Assembly: GCA_034620365.1 (NCBI GenBank)
Contig: JAQGEQ010000314.1
Coordinates: 186,001-250,000, forward strand
DNA length: 64,000 bases
Reading direction: 5' to 3'
Source: Pegea sp. RAD2-039
Taxonomy: Eukaryota; Chordata; Thaliacea; Salpida; Salpidae
The number at the start of each line of letters is the position of its first letter. Positions within the stretch are counted from its first letter, which is position 1. The position numbers and the translations under genes were made by a program. Of this stretch, positions 1-11,830 are shown one piece after another. The notes below the pieces were generated by a model that saw only the letters and a list, made by a program, of their open reading frames with translations, was not told the DNA's origin and made no database searches.

Positions 1-299
1 TTCGATAGTCCTCAAAGCATATAACAGTGAACAATTACATGGAATTATAATAATATTAAAAAAGAGAAAAAAATCACAGTTTAGAAATGACAATGTTGGC
101 AATGTTATAACGGTTCAACTTCTGCTTGAACAATTTAAGTTTAAAATAATGAAAAAAGAGACTTACTGAGAGCTTGTGGAAACTGTAGAGTCAGTTTTCA
201 TCCACCAAGGAGTACTTATAGTGCTGAGTTCATCAGCACCCAGAAAAGTAGTTGTTGTTGTTGTTTCAGTTGTTGTTGTTCTGTAACCAACAAACCAAT

Positions 300-890
300 T
301 CAATAAAATTTAAGTGATTTATCTTCTTCTGACTTTGGTAACGTGATCGTTTCACTAATCTTTCCTCCAGTAGCTCTCATTAATGCTTCCTCTACGGTCT
401 CATACTCATCTTTCATAGCGATGAAAAGAATTTGAGCATTAGGTGGCTCAGAAGATATCTCTGATGATAGAAACCAACTAAAGACGATCTCAACACTCAA
501 ATCTTTGATTACTTGCTTGAAAACGGAGATTCCTTTTGCCTAAAGCGTCGATATGAAGAACTTTGTTATGATCTAAAGGAAGAATGACGTAAAGTCTTCC
601 ATCTAGATGAGAGCCTGCTAGATATCCTTCAAAAAACTAAAAATATTTTAATTTATCGAAGCGTGAACTGTAACTTTCTCACTAACTTTAAAATCGCTTA
701 CAGGTGAATCAAACAAAATATATATAATCCACCCATAAGGGAACTTCTTAACTGCTGGGAACGTTACTGAACCCTCAAAACCACCAGGCCATTTTGTTTC
801 TACTTTAAAATCAGCGAACATCACCTCACTAGTTACTAGTTTGCTTATAAACATCAGCAACAACCATATATCAAATACTTGTAACCTCAT
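300..890 (-). CDS. secreted CBM2-like protein
   Basis: Three exons (890-687, 636-513, 460-300) join in phase to about 162 aa. Residues 1-21 look like a signal peptide (MRLQVFDIW, then a hydrophobic run). The next part contains WPGGFEGSVTF and, about 12 residues on, YGWIIYILF. The WPGGF...GW pattern is typical of bacterial-type family 2 carbohydrate-binding modules, which bind cellulose or chitin. I infer a secreted polysaccharide-binding protein; no hydrolase domain is visible. Introns are about 50 nt. The stop at 300-302 depends on the model. A Thr-rich stretch with FLGADELSTIS lies in another frame at about 166-280, ends at a good GT donor, and could be a further linker exon leading off the window. 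The family call rests on pattern alone. Confidence 0.5.
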
Positions 891-1916
891 GTTTTACCTT
901 AGTTTACTAACCAAACCTACATATAAAATCACCTTTAACTATTTCTTTTTAGTTTAATTTTAACTTTTATGCTTTAAAGTATGAAAAACACTGACTAAGA
1001 AATTTAAAACTGCTGTCATAATGAAGTTCTTTAACTAAATTGTTCATATTGATAGAGACATACTTTCAAAAGCCTCAGGGCATTATGAGAGTGTAGTAAC
1101 TTCCTTATTCATATTTCTTCTAATCTAATACGTTATCCAAGTCAATGGCATTTAGACAAATTAATTGGTTTATTTAGTTGGTTTATTGTCAACTTTATTG
1201 ATTTTTGAAATAAAAGTCAATAAAAATTACTTTTAAATTTAAAATTAAACAATTTAAATGAATTTTAAGTAAAAACCTGAACATAAAACTGGGTTTTGAT
1301 AAAAAGTTATTTTTCAATCTGTTTAATTTCAAATTCTTTCACTAAAAAGTTTCTCAAACTTTACCAGATTAATTTTAGAGTTGCCACAAACCTTATTGGC
1401 ATTTATGACGTTTTATAGATTCAATCTAAACTATTTTTTAATCTTAAAATAAGTCTTCAATTTAAAATATTTCACTAGTAACTAAAAAATGTTTTTTTTT
1501 CAATAGTAATAAAATTAACTGATTAATTATTTATTAACTTGACTTGATAGTACAAATCACTTTATAATCACCAACTAAATCACTTTAAACAATCCGAACG
1601 AGATGTGTTGTAACAATTGAGTTGGAAGTAATTATTTAATTAGATTTCTTGTGAATTGATAAGAAAATTCACCGAGCTATTATTTGTGAACAGTTAGAAG
1701 TGTATAAGTGGATAAATAGAAAAAAAGTAAAAAAAAATCGAATACTACAAAGAAAGTAGAAACTTGAAAAAGTTTCAAATCTTCACTAACATCTTTCAAT
1801 CTTAATTGAGTTTCGTTTTTTAGTTTAAAAAAAATTTGGAAACACTGAAATGATGACGTCATCGTTACTTCTTACATTCGGAAAGTTGATTGGTCATTGA
1901 GATGAGGTCCTAGAAA
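891..1916. other. AT-rich intergenic spacer
   Basis: Upstream of the CBM2-like gene and before the minisatellite. AT-rich with homopolymer runs. I see no coding exon or RNA gene; the short reading frame at 1680-1862 has no family signature. Confidence 0.6.
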
Positions 1917-2589
1917 ATATGAAGATCAGGAAGTGATGAAGATCAGGAAGTGATAAAGATCAAGAAGTGATGAAGATCAAAATGTGATGAGGATCAGGAA
2001 GTGATGAAGATCAGGAAGTGATGAAGATCAAGAAGTGATAAAGATCAAGAAATGATGAAGATCAAGGAGTGATGAAGATCAGGAAGTGATGAAGATCAAG
2101 AGGTGATGAAGATCAAGAAGTGATGAGGATCAGGAAGTGATGAAGATCAGGAAGCAATGAGGATCAGGAAGTGATGAAGATCAGGAAGTGATGAAGATCA
2201 GGAAGTGATGAAGAACAGGAAGTGATGAAGATCAGGAAGTGATGAAGATCAGAAAGTGATGAAGATCAGGAAGTGATGAAGATCAGGAAGTGATGAGGAT
2301 CAGGAAGTGATGAGGATTAGGAAGTGATGAGGATTAGGAAGTGATGAGGATCAAGAAGTGATGAGGATCAGGAAGATGAAGATCAGGAAGTGATGAAGAT
2401 CAGGAAGTGATGAGGATCAGGAAGTGATGAAGATCAGGAAGTAATGAAGATCGGGAAGTGATGAAGATCAGTAGAAGATGAGGATCAGGAAGTGATGAGG
2501 ATGAGGAAGTGATGAAGATCAGGAAGTGATGAGGATCAGGAAGTGATGAGGATTAGGAAGTGATGAAGATCAGGAAGTGATGAAGATCA
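1917..2589. repeat. 17-bp minisatellite, about 40 copies
   Basis: Tandem copies of GAAGATCAGGAAGTGAT with scattered substitutions (AAGAAGTG, AGGATTAGG, CAAGAGGTG) and a few shortened units. The period of 17 is not a multiple of 3, and the minus-strand unit contains TGA, so the array cannot stay open in any frame. It abuts the last recognisable exon of GRIPAP1 and supplies that gene's first in-frame stop codon, or else sits in a 3' intron or UTR. Confidence 0.95.
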
Positions 2590-5500
2590 CCTCTTTCAAC
2601 ATCATATTTTTCGTCATCTCTTCTTCGAGCATCCTCGTCAACTTCCTGTTTAATTCCCGAATATTTATCACATCCGCATCTTCTTGACCTGTGATCATGC
2701 TCCGGACTCGATCTGAAAACTTCCTGGATGCAAGCTCCTCATGAGATCCTCGTGTTCTTGTCGATGCATCTTCGATGACGTCACAATAAACAATGAAGAT
2801 CGGGGCGTGATGCAGATACCTGTTCGAGTGCTCTTTACGTAATCCTGCATCAATCGCGTCTTCTCAAGAAGCTCTTCCGCCATCCCGGATGCAGATGCTT
2901 CGAGATGTCGAACTCTCTCTTCTAAGGACCACTTTTCCTGCTGAAGGAGCGTGATTCTATTTAAAAGATCTTTGCTCTCGTGTTTGTTGACTGGAGAGAT
3001 TATTGGAGAAGATTGTGAAGATTGTTCAGCGATCTGAGAGGTAGAAAGACTTTTTTTTAAGTTGGGATCGTTTTATGGGATTACTTGTGATTCAGAGCTA
3101 ATTGAATGATCTCTTCTAGGATGAGAGGAGGAAGGAATCAAATCTCGGAAGCTAAAGGAAGATACAGAGCTACCTCCATCAGCACTGTTGGTTTTAGAAA
3201 GATTTGATTGATCGACGACTTGTAACAATTCATCTAAATCTGTCAAATATCTCGTCTTTTTACTGTCTCTGATTCAAGTGGGTTTTTACTGGTATGATTT
3301 GAAGAAATCTCTTTTAATTTCACTTGAAGTTTTTCATTTTTCTTTCTTTCGTTAACTAATTGTCGTTTGAGATCTTTTAACTGAAGATCAACAGATGATT
3401 GTGATGATAATGATGTCTTTTAACTTACTGTAGAAAGTCCTTTCTTCTCAATCATCTTCTGATGACTGATTCCATCTTTAACATCTTGTTGTAAGCGACT
3501 CACTTCATTTTGATGATTTTTTTTCTCATCTTCATTTTCATCCAACTTTTTTTGCAACTTTAACATCTCTTCATCTTTCTCTTTGCAAAGAAGATTAATT
3601 TTCTGGAAAACAAAAATTAGAAAGATTAAAACTAAAGATGGAAATTACATGAATGTCTTCTAGATGTTCCTCTTCTTTAATCTTCATCCTCTTCTCTTGT
3701 TCTTGCTCTTGTTCTTTCATCTGATCTTCACAATCTTTCAAGGCACGTTCGAACCAACCCTTCGAACTTTCTAGAGAACTTAAAGTTGCTTTCAAGTCTC
3801 TAACTTCTTGTTGTAAGGAATCAAATTCGCGAGTTTTTTTCTGTCAAAGTTTTATTTGTAAATTTTATATTTGAATAATTCCTTTTTCTTTCACTTCTAT
3901 TAATTTAAAAATTAGAAATTAAAATACTCGATCTTGTTGATGAACTCGAATTAATTCTTTTTCTTGTTGTCCACATCTCTCTTCCAACTTGATCAATCTC
4001 TTCTCATAATCTTCGATAGTGACTTTCAATTTCTCTTCGCTTTCATTTCGTATTTTTTTCATCTTTTCGTCAAAACGAGTGATATATTCTTGTGAATCAA
4101 TCGCTTGTTTATCCATGACTTGCTTCCTTTTTTCTGCTAGCTAAACATAAAAATTTATATCTTCGATATTCAGATCTATTAAAGACCTGTTTCAACTCTT
4201 CCAAATCTCGTAGAAGACGGACATTATCTTCTTCAGCTTGATCCATTCTTTGAAGAAGCTCCCCGCTTGCTCTTGCATTCTCTTCAAACTTTTTAGTAGC
4301 TTCTTCTTTTTCAACTCTCATTTTGTCCAGTTGCTGACGAAGTTTTTCGTTTTGTTCTTCTGATGATGTTAATCTCATTGTGATCTTTAAAAAGAAGATT
4401 TAGTTTTTTTCTTTTTGTCTTTTTAAAATTACCTGGTCGCTATCTGATTGTTTTTGAACCAAACTTTCTTTTTCTATTAGTTTTTCTTCAAGATTCTTTC
4501 TAAGATTTAAGATCTCTTCTTCTTGGTTAGCAGCAGCAACTTGATAATGATCAATCATATTTTGTGAGCTTTGCAGAGCCTAAAAATCAATGTTTCAAAT
4601 TGAAAAAATGAAAATTCAGTTTTACTTTTCCAAGTGAATTTATTTCCTGATGTAATTGATTCTGTTCAACTTGCTGACGTTCTAAATTACTTTCTTGAAT
4701 CAATTTTATTTCATCTTTTAATGTTCTAAAAACAAAAGAATTATTTCAATTTAATTAATCTACAAACACATACATTGTTTCTTGTTGTAGTTGTTTTTTG
4801 TTATTTTCTAGTTGTGTAATCATGTTTGTTGCTGCATCAAACTTATTTCGAATAGTCTCGATTTCGCTGGTCAAAACTTTTTGTTCTGATGCCTCTTTAT
4901 CTCTTAGTAAGTTTAATTGATCTTCTAAAAGACGTCTTTCTCCACAAGAAGTCTCATACTTCACTTGAAGATCTAAATTTAAAAAAATGAAGTGAAACAC
5001 TTTCAAAAAAGTCCATTTAAATGTAAACATTTAAAATCTCTTATTTAAGTTATCTTGATAAATAAAGTAAAATATGGTAATAAAATCAACCTTGAAATAG
5101 TTTTATTTCTTCCTTATATCTTTCACATTGTGCTTGTAGATGAACAGAGCTTTCATTTATGTCATCTAGTTGTAATTTCTGCAAACAATTGAAGTTATAA
5201 AAATCTAGTTTTTCTTCTGATATGAAATAACTTACATCTAATGTGTCTTCCACAAAACCTTCAACTTTTAAACCACATTTAAATAAGTTTAATTCTTTAT
5301 TATGTTGTAAATTTAAATCTACAAAAAAAATCAATAAATGAAAATGTATCACTTAAAAACAAGAATTTTTTTACTTTCAATTTTACTTTTCAAAGCACCA
5401 TTTTCAGCTTTTAATTTCCGAAATTCATTTTCATCAATAATATTTGAATTTTTTGATCCAGAAGACATCGCTTTTAAACTTCGATTTTCTTTTTCTAGTT

Positions 5501-6043
5501 TATTAATTTCAGATGACATCTGAAAAGTACATTTATCTTACCAGTAACATATGTTAATCAATATTTGCTATACAGGCATCTACTCGAACAAAACACTAAA
5601 CTTTTTTCATTGATTTTATATAATTTAGTTTCTATCTAACCTACCCGAATCATTTCTTGATTTAGAGTTTGATTTTGGAGTGAAAATTCTTCTTCAGTTT
5701 GTCGTAAAAGTTGTTCAAATTCTTGAGCTTGTTTACTTTTATTTAAAGTTGATAAAGCCCTGAATATTAATCAAAAATTTTAAAGGTCGAAAATGGCCGA
5801 AAACAAAATTGACCTTTTCATTTTTGTTAATGTTTTTAATTCTTTATCTAATTTAGCTTCTTTTTCAGTCAAATCATTGATTTTGTAAGCTTGTTTCTTT
5901 GTTTCATCTAGCAGTTTGTAATTTTCCGTTCTTAGTTCAATTATTTGAAGCTATTTAAAGAATAAAGTTAAGAAATATCGAGATTAGTTTATAACTACAA
6001 CCACCTGTAAGCGATGAAACTCCTCATTTGATAGTTGTGACAT
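2570..6043 (-). CDS. GRIPAP1: GRIP1-associated protein 1 (GRASP-1)
   Basis: A many-exon coiled-coil gene. Exon 1 (6043-6005) encodes MSQLSNEEFHRLQ; exon 2 (5950-5814) continues LQIIELRTENYKLLDE; exon 3 is 5759-5645. This matches the start of vertebrate GRASP-1 (EEEFQRMQ, LELRTNNYQL). Long heptad-rich exons follow, with a GWFERALKDCEDQ segment near 3740. The C-terminal part includes MAEELLEKTRLMQDYV and IRELNRKLTRMLEEE, again as in the family. GRASP-1 is a Rab4 effector that links recycling endosomes to GRIP/AMPA-receptor traffic. Introns are very short, one possibly 24 nt near 3250. In the last recognised exon, after MMLKE, the frame enters the 17-bp minisatellite and stops at 2570-2572. A donor at GTGATC could instead splice the array out. 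Confidence 0.85.
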
Positions 6044-7217
6044 TTTACAAATTCATAAAAACTAATTTAACAAATTGTGAATCTTATTATATTTGATCCT
6101 GTTAAAATTAGAGTTTAGATTACTCTATATTTAATCAAATGAAAAATTCATGATAAAAACAAAGCTTTGTATACAGAAATCTATTCCTAATTTTTAAAAG
6201 CTTAAAAAATAAAAAATTTTTAATTTAAAAAAAATCGATTATTTTAATATAAATTTGATTAATTAAAAAATAAGTTGTAATTCTAATAAAGAGAAATAAA
6301 TAGATTAAACTCAAATAAGAAAATTAATTTTTAATTTAATTTTTTTTCTTATTTTACGTTTCGTGAAAATTAAGGAAAAAATTATAAAGAATTGTTCTTA
6401 AATTCTAAGAATATTTGTTGATTAATTCAGTTAAGTTTAATTTAATTAATTTAAAATAAATGAAATTTTTAGCAGATAATAATACTACAAATATAAATGA
6501 ATTCAGATAAATAGAATTTTTGGAAAATTCAAATTATAATATGAAGTTTTTTAATATTTTTGAATTTAGATTAATAATGAAAATGAATAAATTAAAAAAT
6601 TAATCTTAATAATAATTAATAAAAAATATTAAATACAAAACATCTTTAGATAATAAATTTGAAAAAAGTCTGATACAGAAAGCTCTTCTAAGATTAAGTT
6701 GGATTTGAACAAATAATCAATAATAAGTCCACACAGCTGTATAAAAGATAAAAAAAATATCTAAAAAATGAACAAAGTCAAATAGAAAAACGTTTGTTGT
6801 GAGTTTTTACTATAAATTCATCCATATCCTAAACCTCTAAACCTAAAATAGTAAATTAAATTTTAAAACGGAAACGTATTTTAAACAAATTTTTTGTCTT
6901 ATCCGGTTTTTTTTTTCATCTAATATTTGAATAATTTGTTTTCTTATATAGGAAATACAACAATTCTATTGATTTAAAATCAATTAAAATATGATGTAGG
7001 AAAACTACATCAAGCAAATCAATATTGTTGCTTCTTTATATAGGAAATAAAAAAAACTTTTGTAGCTTTCAAAAAATCTATTTGGAAATCAAATTTTAAA
7101 AATCAATTTAGATGTTTCAACGTAATTTTTTCAACTAATTTCTTATTTTGTTTATTTTTTTATTAATAAACCTTATTCGAGACTTTTGTGGGCGTTGATT
7201 TCTTCTCTATCATCTTC
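6044..7217. other. AT-rich intergenic spacer
   Basis: Upstream of GRIPAP1. Very AT-rich with many A and T runs. Any GRIPAP1 promoter should lie here, but I see no clear core motif and no exon. Confidence 0.6.
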
Positions 7218-7375
7218 AGATCTTATCTTTAACATCTTGTTGTAAGCTACTCACTTCATTTTGATGATTTTTTTCTCTTCTTCATTTTCATTCAACTTTT
7301 TTTGCAACTTTAACATCTCTTCATCTTTCTCTTTGCAAACAAGATTAATTTTCTGGAAAACAAAAATTAGAAAAA
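7218..7375 (-). pseudogene. GRIPAP1 exon fragment, duplicated copy 1
   Basis: Nearly identical to 3475-3620 inside GRIPAP1, covering the exon that encodes KINLLCKEKDEEMLKLQKK and the adjoining intron start (CTGGAAAACAAAAATTAG). Small differences include a G/C change in the LLCK region and loss of a few bases in the T run. It lies 1.2 kb upstream of the GRIPAP1 start codon, same orientation, with no neighbouring exons, so it is a broken partial duplication. Confidence 0.85.
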
Positions 7376-7665
7376 CTAAAGAAACTTAACCTATAAGAAA
7401 ATAAATTTATTGAAGGTCAAGGTTTCGTGAGTTTGTTGCTATAAATGAAATAAACTTTAGGATTTTTGTTATCAGAAAATGTAAAAAAATAGAAAAGTAA
7501 TCAATTACAAGAACTTTTTATTTCCAATCTGTGATCAATAATTACCTCTAAATGACTTTGTTGTAAAAAAGGTGAACTTGACAATTAATAAAATTTTTCA
7601 GAAGTTGAAAAAAACAAAATATTAAAAAAAAATTTCAAACTTTATATCTTCATGTTTGATCTCCA

Positions 7666-7893
7666 CAATTTAATCTTCATCCTCTTACTCTTGCTCTTTC
7701 ATCTGATCTTCACAATCTTTCAAGGCACGTTCGAACCAACCCTTCGAACTTTCTAGAGAACTTAAAGTTGCTTTCAAGTCTCTAACTTCTTGTTGTAAGG
7801 AATCAAATTCGCGAGTTTTTTTCTGTCAAAGTTTTATTTGTAAATTTTATATTTGAATAATTCCTTTTCTTTCACTTCTATTAATTTAAAATA
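7666..7893 (-). pseudogene. GRIPAP1 exon fragment, duplicated copy 2
   Basis: Matches 3685-3916 of GRIPAP1, including the exon encoding SSKGWFERALKDCEDQMKE and the following intron. Compared with the parent it has lost some of the Glu/Gln-rich EQEQEQ codons. The parent spacing between the two segments (about 60 bp) is about 290 bp here, so the copy has been interrupted by extra sequence or was duplicated in pieces. There is no start codon or downstream exon. Confidence 0.85.
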
Positions 7894-10800
7894 AGAATTT
7901 TAAAGAATGGAAAAGATGAAAATATCAATTGATAAACGATTATTATGAAAGAATATTTTTAAAACTGCTTCTAGTTTTATTTCTGCTTCTTAGTAACGAA
8001 CTGTTGTTGAAAAAATTACTCATTCAGTTAAACTCAACAAGATTTTTACATAAAATCTACAAACTATTAACCTTTTTAAAACCAAAAACTTAAATTTAAA
8101 TGGCTAAATTCAACCAAAATACAAATTTTTATCAAGTCTAAAAAAATAGACATTATTTGTAAAACCAAAATAATATTATTTAAGTTTACCTTAAGTCAAC
8201 ATAAACAATAAGTTATAAAAGCTGTCATGAATTAAAAAATTATAAATTTAAAGATATTATAATTACATATAAATGATTATTTAAATTTATAAACTATTTG
8301 TTGAAATAATTTAATAATAAAAATAAAAGTTTTTAAAATATAAAAATCTAAGATAAAGTTACAAAAACTTCTTTAATTGTATTTTACAAATATGATTTCG
8401 TAACAAGTAATATACAACTTTCTTTATTTATACCTTTTTATCTTGTAGTATTCCAATTTTTCCACATCTGTAATGTTTTAAGACCTTTTTATCTTCCAGC
8501 AGTTCTTATTATTTTTATGTTTTTTTTTTTCTATAAGAACTTATTATCTGCAGCCATGCGTTGAATAAAATAAACAAAAAAATAAATGAATGAACATAAC
8601 GCTTACTCTAGAAAAAAACAATAAATAAGCTTATTTATTCCCAAATTTGTAATTAAAACATTTTAAATAAAACATAAAAATTACTTTAAATCTATTTTTA
8701 TCATAAAATATTTAATTTTAAAATAAAAGTTTACAAATTATACTGAGAGTAAATTAAATACAAGCAAATGTATATTATCAACAAAACATATTTAATTATA
8801 TGCTTTAAAAAAAACTACAAATCATCTCTTAGTAACTAATGAACAAATAAAATAATAATCTTTTTAGAGAATTATCTTTCGTTGCTTAAAATATTACTGG
8901 TAATTATTTTGATCAAGTAAGAATTATTAACTTATTAAGAAATTACAAAAACTCTTGATTTAAACCAGCAAACTTCTTTAAAATTTTACTAAACCATTAA
9001 CCAAACAACAACTAATACTATAAACTTTTAATATTTTCCTTCTATATGTATTTTTATTATTTTACAACTTTCTTTTAAGACTTAATGTTATTGAAATGAA
9101 ATTTATGTGTTTAAATTAAACAAATTTAGCATATGGTAGTTTACATATCAGAATAAACAGAAAAATAAAAGTACGAATTTACACTTTTAATATTTTGGAA
9201 TTTAAGTCAAACAAATTTGTAAGAAGTAGATTTTAAACTGACTTTTGCATAAAATCATATAAAGAATATTTCTAAATTCATTTAAGCCGATTTAATGTTT
9301 GATACCATGTTTTTCTATCTTTAAAAAACGATAAATTAAACTTAAATAATAAATGCAAATTCAATTAACTTTTTGATTAGAAACTGAGGTATAAGCTTTA
9401 AATAACCAAATCTAGGCTTTATAGTTAAGGTTTGCAAAAACTTGATTAAAATTGTTTTAAATTTTGGTTTTTTTCGTAATCAAAGCAAATTATAATATTT
9501 AAAAAAACAAATTTATTCTTTTGTAAATCAAGCAAAAAGTTATTTAATCAAAAAAGTATAATCTCGGAATTATTCTAAAGAACAATAAAGTTTTAAGCAC
9601 CTGTCCTTTTCTCATTCAAAAATTCAAGATCGAAAAAATTTAATTGATTATTCAGCACTTTATATCTTCTTACCTGTTTGTTTGATTTCCTAACGTAAAG
9701 CATTTTTTCATAGTAATTATATGATTAAGTAATTTTATCATTAGTCTTTTAAGTTTAACTGAGTTGTTTTTCAGTTTTAAAGAATTAATAAAACTAAATA
9801 TTGTGTTAATATGGTTTAAAAATTGAAAAAAAATCATTAAATGTAAAAAGAGAAAGTGATTTTAAACATGGTTTCAGTATTTCTTTAATATTTTCTATAG
9901 TACCTAAACAAAAACTCTTAAGGTGTTTAAATTAATTGCAGATATAGATTAAAAAGACATCTTTTAACTAATTTTATTATTTACTGTGAGATATTTAAAA
10001 TGCTATGATTTATAAAGAACTATTTTTTAGTTTAAGCTCACCAAAAAAAGGTTTTTATGAATCTCAAATTGATCATCTTATAAAAATTAAACTATCAACA
10101 AATAAGTTTAAGATAAATTTAAATTTTTTGATCAATTAATAGTCAATTAATAGCCCTCGCGTAGTTAGATATTTGATTAAAATTTTGGAAAACTATTAAC
10201 AACAAAATTAATTAATAACAAATAGCGAAAAAACATAAACATATACAAAAAGTATCGTAAGAAAAAAACAGAAAGCATTAAAAATATTATTTAGAAAAGT
10301 TAATAATTTTTATTAATATATTATTTTTATTATAATTTTAATCTTTTTTTTGTTCTACGAATCGAACAAGACTTAAACTGATATTTTAGAATTAATAATA
10401 ATTAAAAAAAAAGTAATTATTGAATTTCCTAATAAACTAAATGTCGAAAGTTGAATGTTCTTATTACGATGCCCTTATATTATTTGTTTAGTGTTTTTTG
10501 AATTTTCATTTATTATTTATTTATCTATCTGAAATATGATCATTTAAATATCCATTAGTTTTTGTAATTTAGAAAACTCCTCAAAGTCAAACAAACCATT
10601 TTTTCATCATTATTTTTTTTAAATCATCTTTTTAAAGAATAACTTTTTATTTTTATGTTTTACTTCTAAAAAAATGTCTTTCTATTTAATCAGTTACATC
10701 TATTGATTCACTCTGCTAACAGATTCTAGTAATATTTGTTCAAAATCGAAATGATTTTTTTTTATAATAAAATATTTTTAGTTTTTAAAAATAATTAATT

Positions 10801-11830
10801 TTATAATTTTATGTAAAAAAGTTTATTTTTGGTAACAAAAATTATAAAATAAAAATAACTTTAATTTAGTTAGAGATTAAATCAAAGTTCTTTTATATTT
10901 CCAAGTTTAATCTCTAGCATTGAATTAATAATTATCTGAAAATATTTTCTCTGTTTTAGTTTAAAGGTGAAAAATAAATTTAAATTACATTTTTATAAAA
11001 CTTTAGAATAAAAGTTGTTCGTATATCAGCCTGAAATTATTTTAATTCATTTTTAAACTTGAAATTTCGTTTTACAAATTCTTTAAATGTCACAAGTTTA
11101 AGTTTAAAACTTATTTTATTGCTTCAATCAAAACTATTTAAATTAAAATGTTTATTTAACTGTTTGTAAGTGTATTGAAATAATAAGATTTACTTGTTAT
11201 ATATCAATTATATAACATTTTCTAGATGTTAAAATTTAGTTTAAAAATACTTTTTAAATTTATTATTTTTTTGTTTATAGATAAAAATTTTTAACTTTTT
11301 AATTTTAAAAGTTTTTTATTAAAATAAATCATTGTTGAAATTTATAAATAATAATAATTTTTTGGTATATTGTTAAGAACTGAATCTTGTTTTGTTTATC
11401 TAAAAAAATTATTATAATTGCTTTTTTTTGTTTTGTTACTCTTTATAATTCAGCTTTTGATAAATATTATGGATATAAAGAAAACTAACTATTATTATTA
11501 TTCAAAAATTATTACTTATTAATAATCATTAAGTATTAAGAATAAATTTTTAGATTTTCATTTTAATATGTATTGTATTAAATGTACTATTTTGTATTAA
11601 AAGTTTATAAATTATATAATTAATTTTTCTCTTTTTAATTGTTTTAACTTTGAAGATTAATTTTAATATAGATTTTATTAATTTAAAGATTTCATTTATT
11701 TGAGTTTTTAACACTTAATAATTATTTTTAATAAAAAAATCTTTGTTAAAAATTAGGTGTGAAATTCTTCTTATTTTAGTTTTTAAAATTAACTTGTAAA
11801 TAGTGGCTAATTTCTACTGTTACTATCACC
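7894..11830. other. AT-rich intergenic desert
   Basis: Almost 4 kb of very AT-rich sequence. No reading frame with a recognisable domain, no tRNA-like A and B boxes and no tandem array seen. Confidence 0.6.

Noticed and set aside
1917..2589. Possible CRISPR array
   Set aside because: The units are contiguous, without unique spacers, and the genome is animal; it is a minisatellite.
5338..5523. Plus-strand 61-aa frame
   Set aside because: Antisense of a GRIPAP1 coiled-coil exon.
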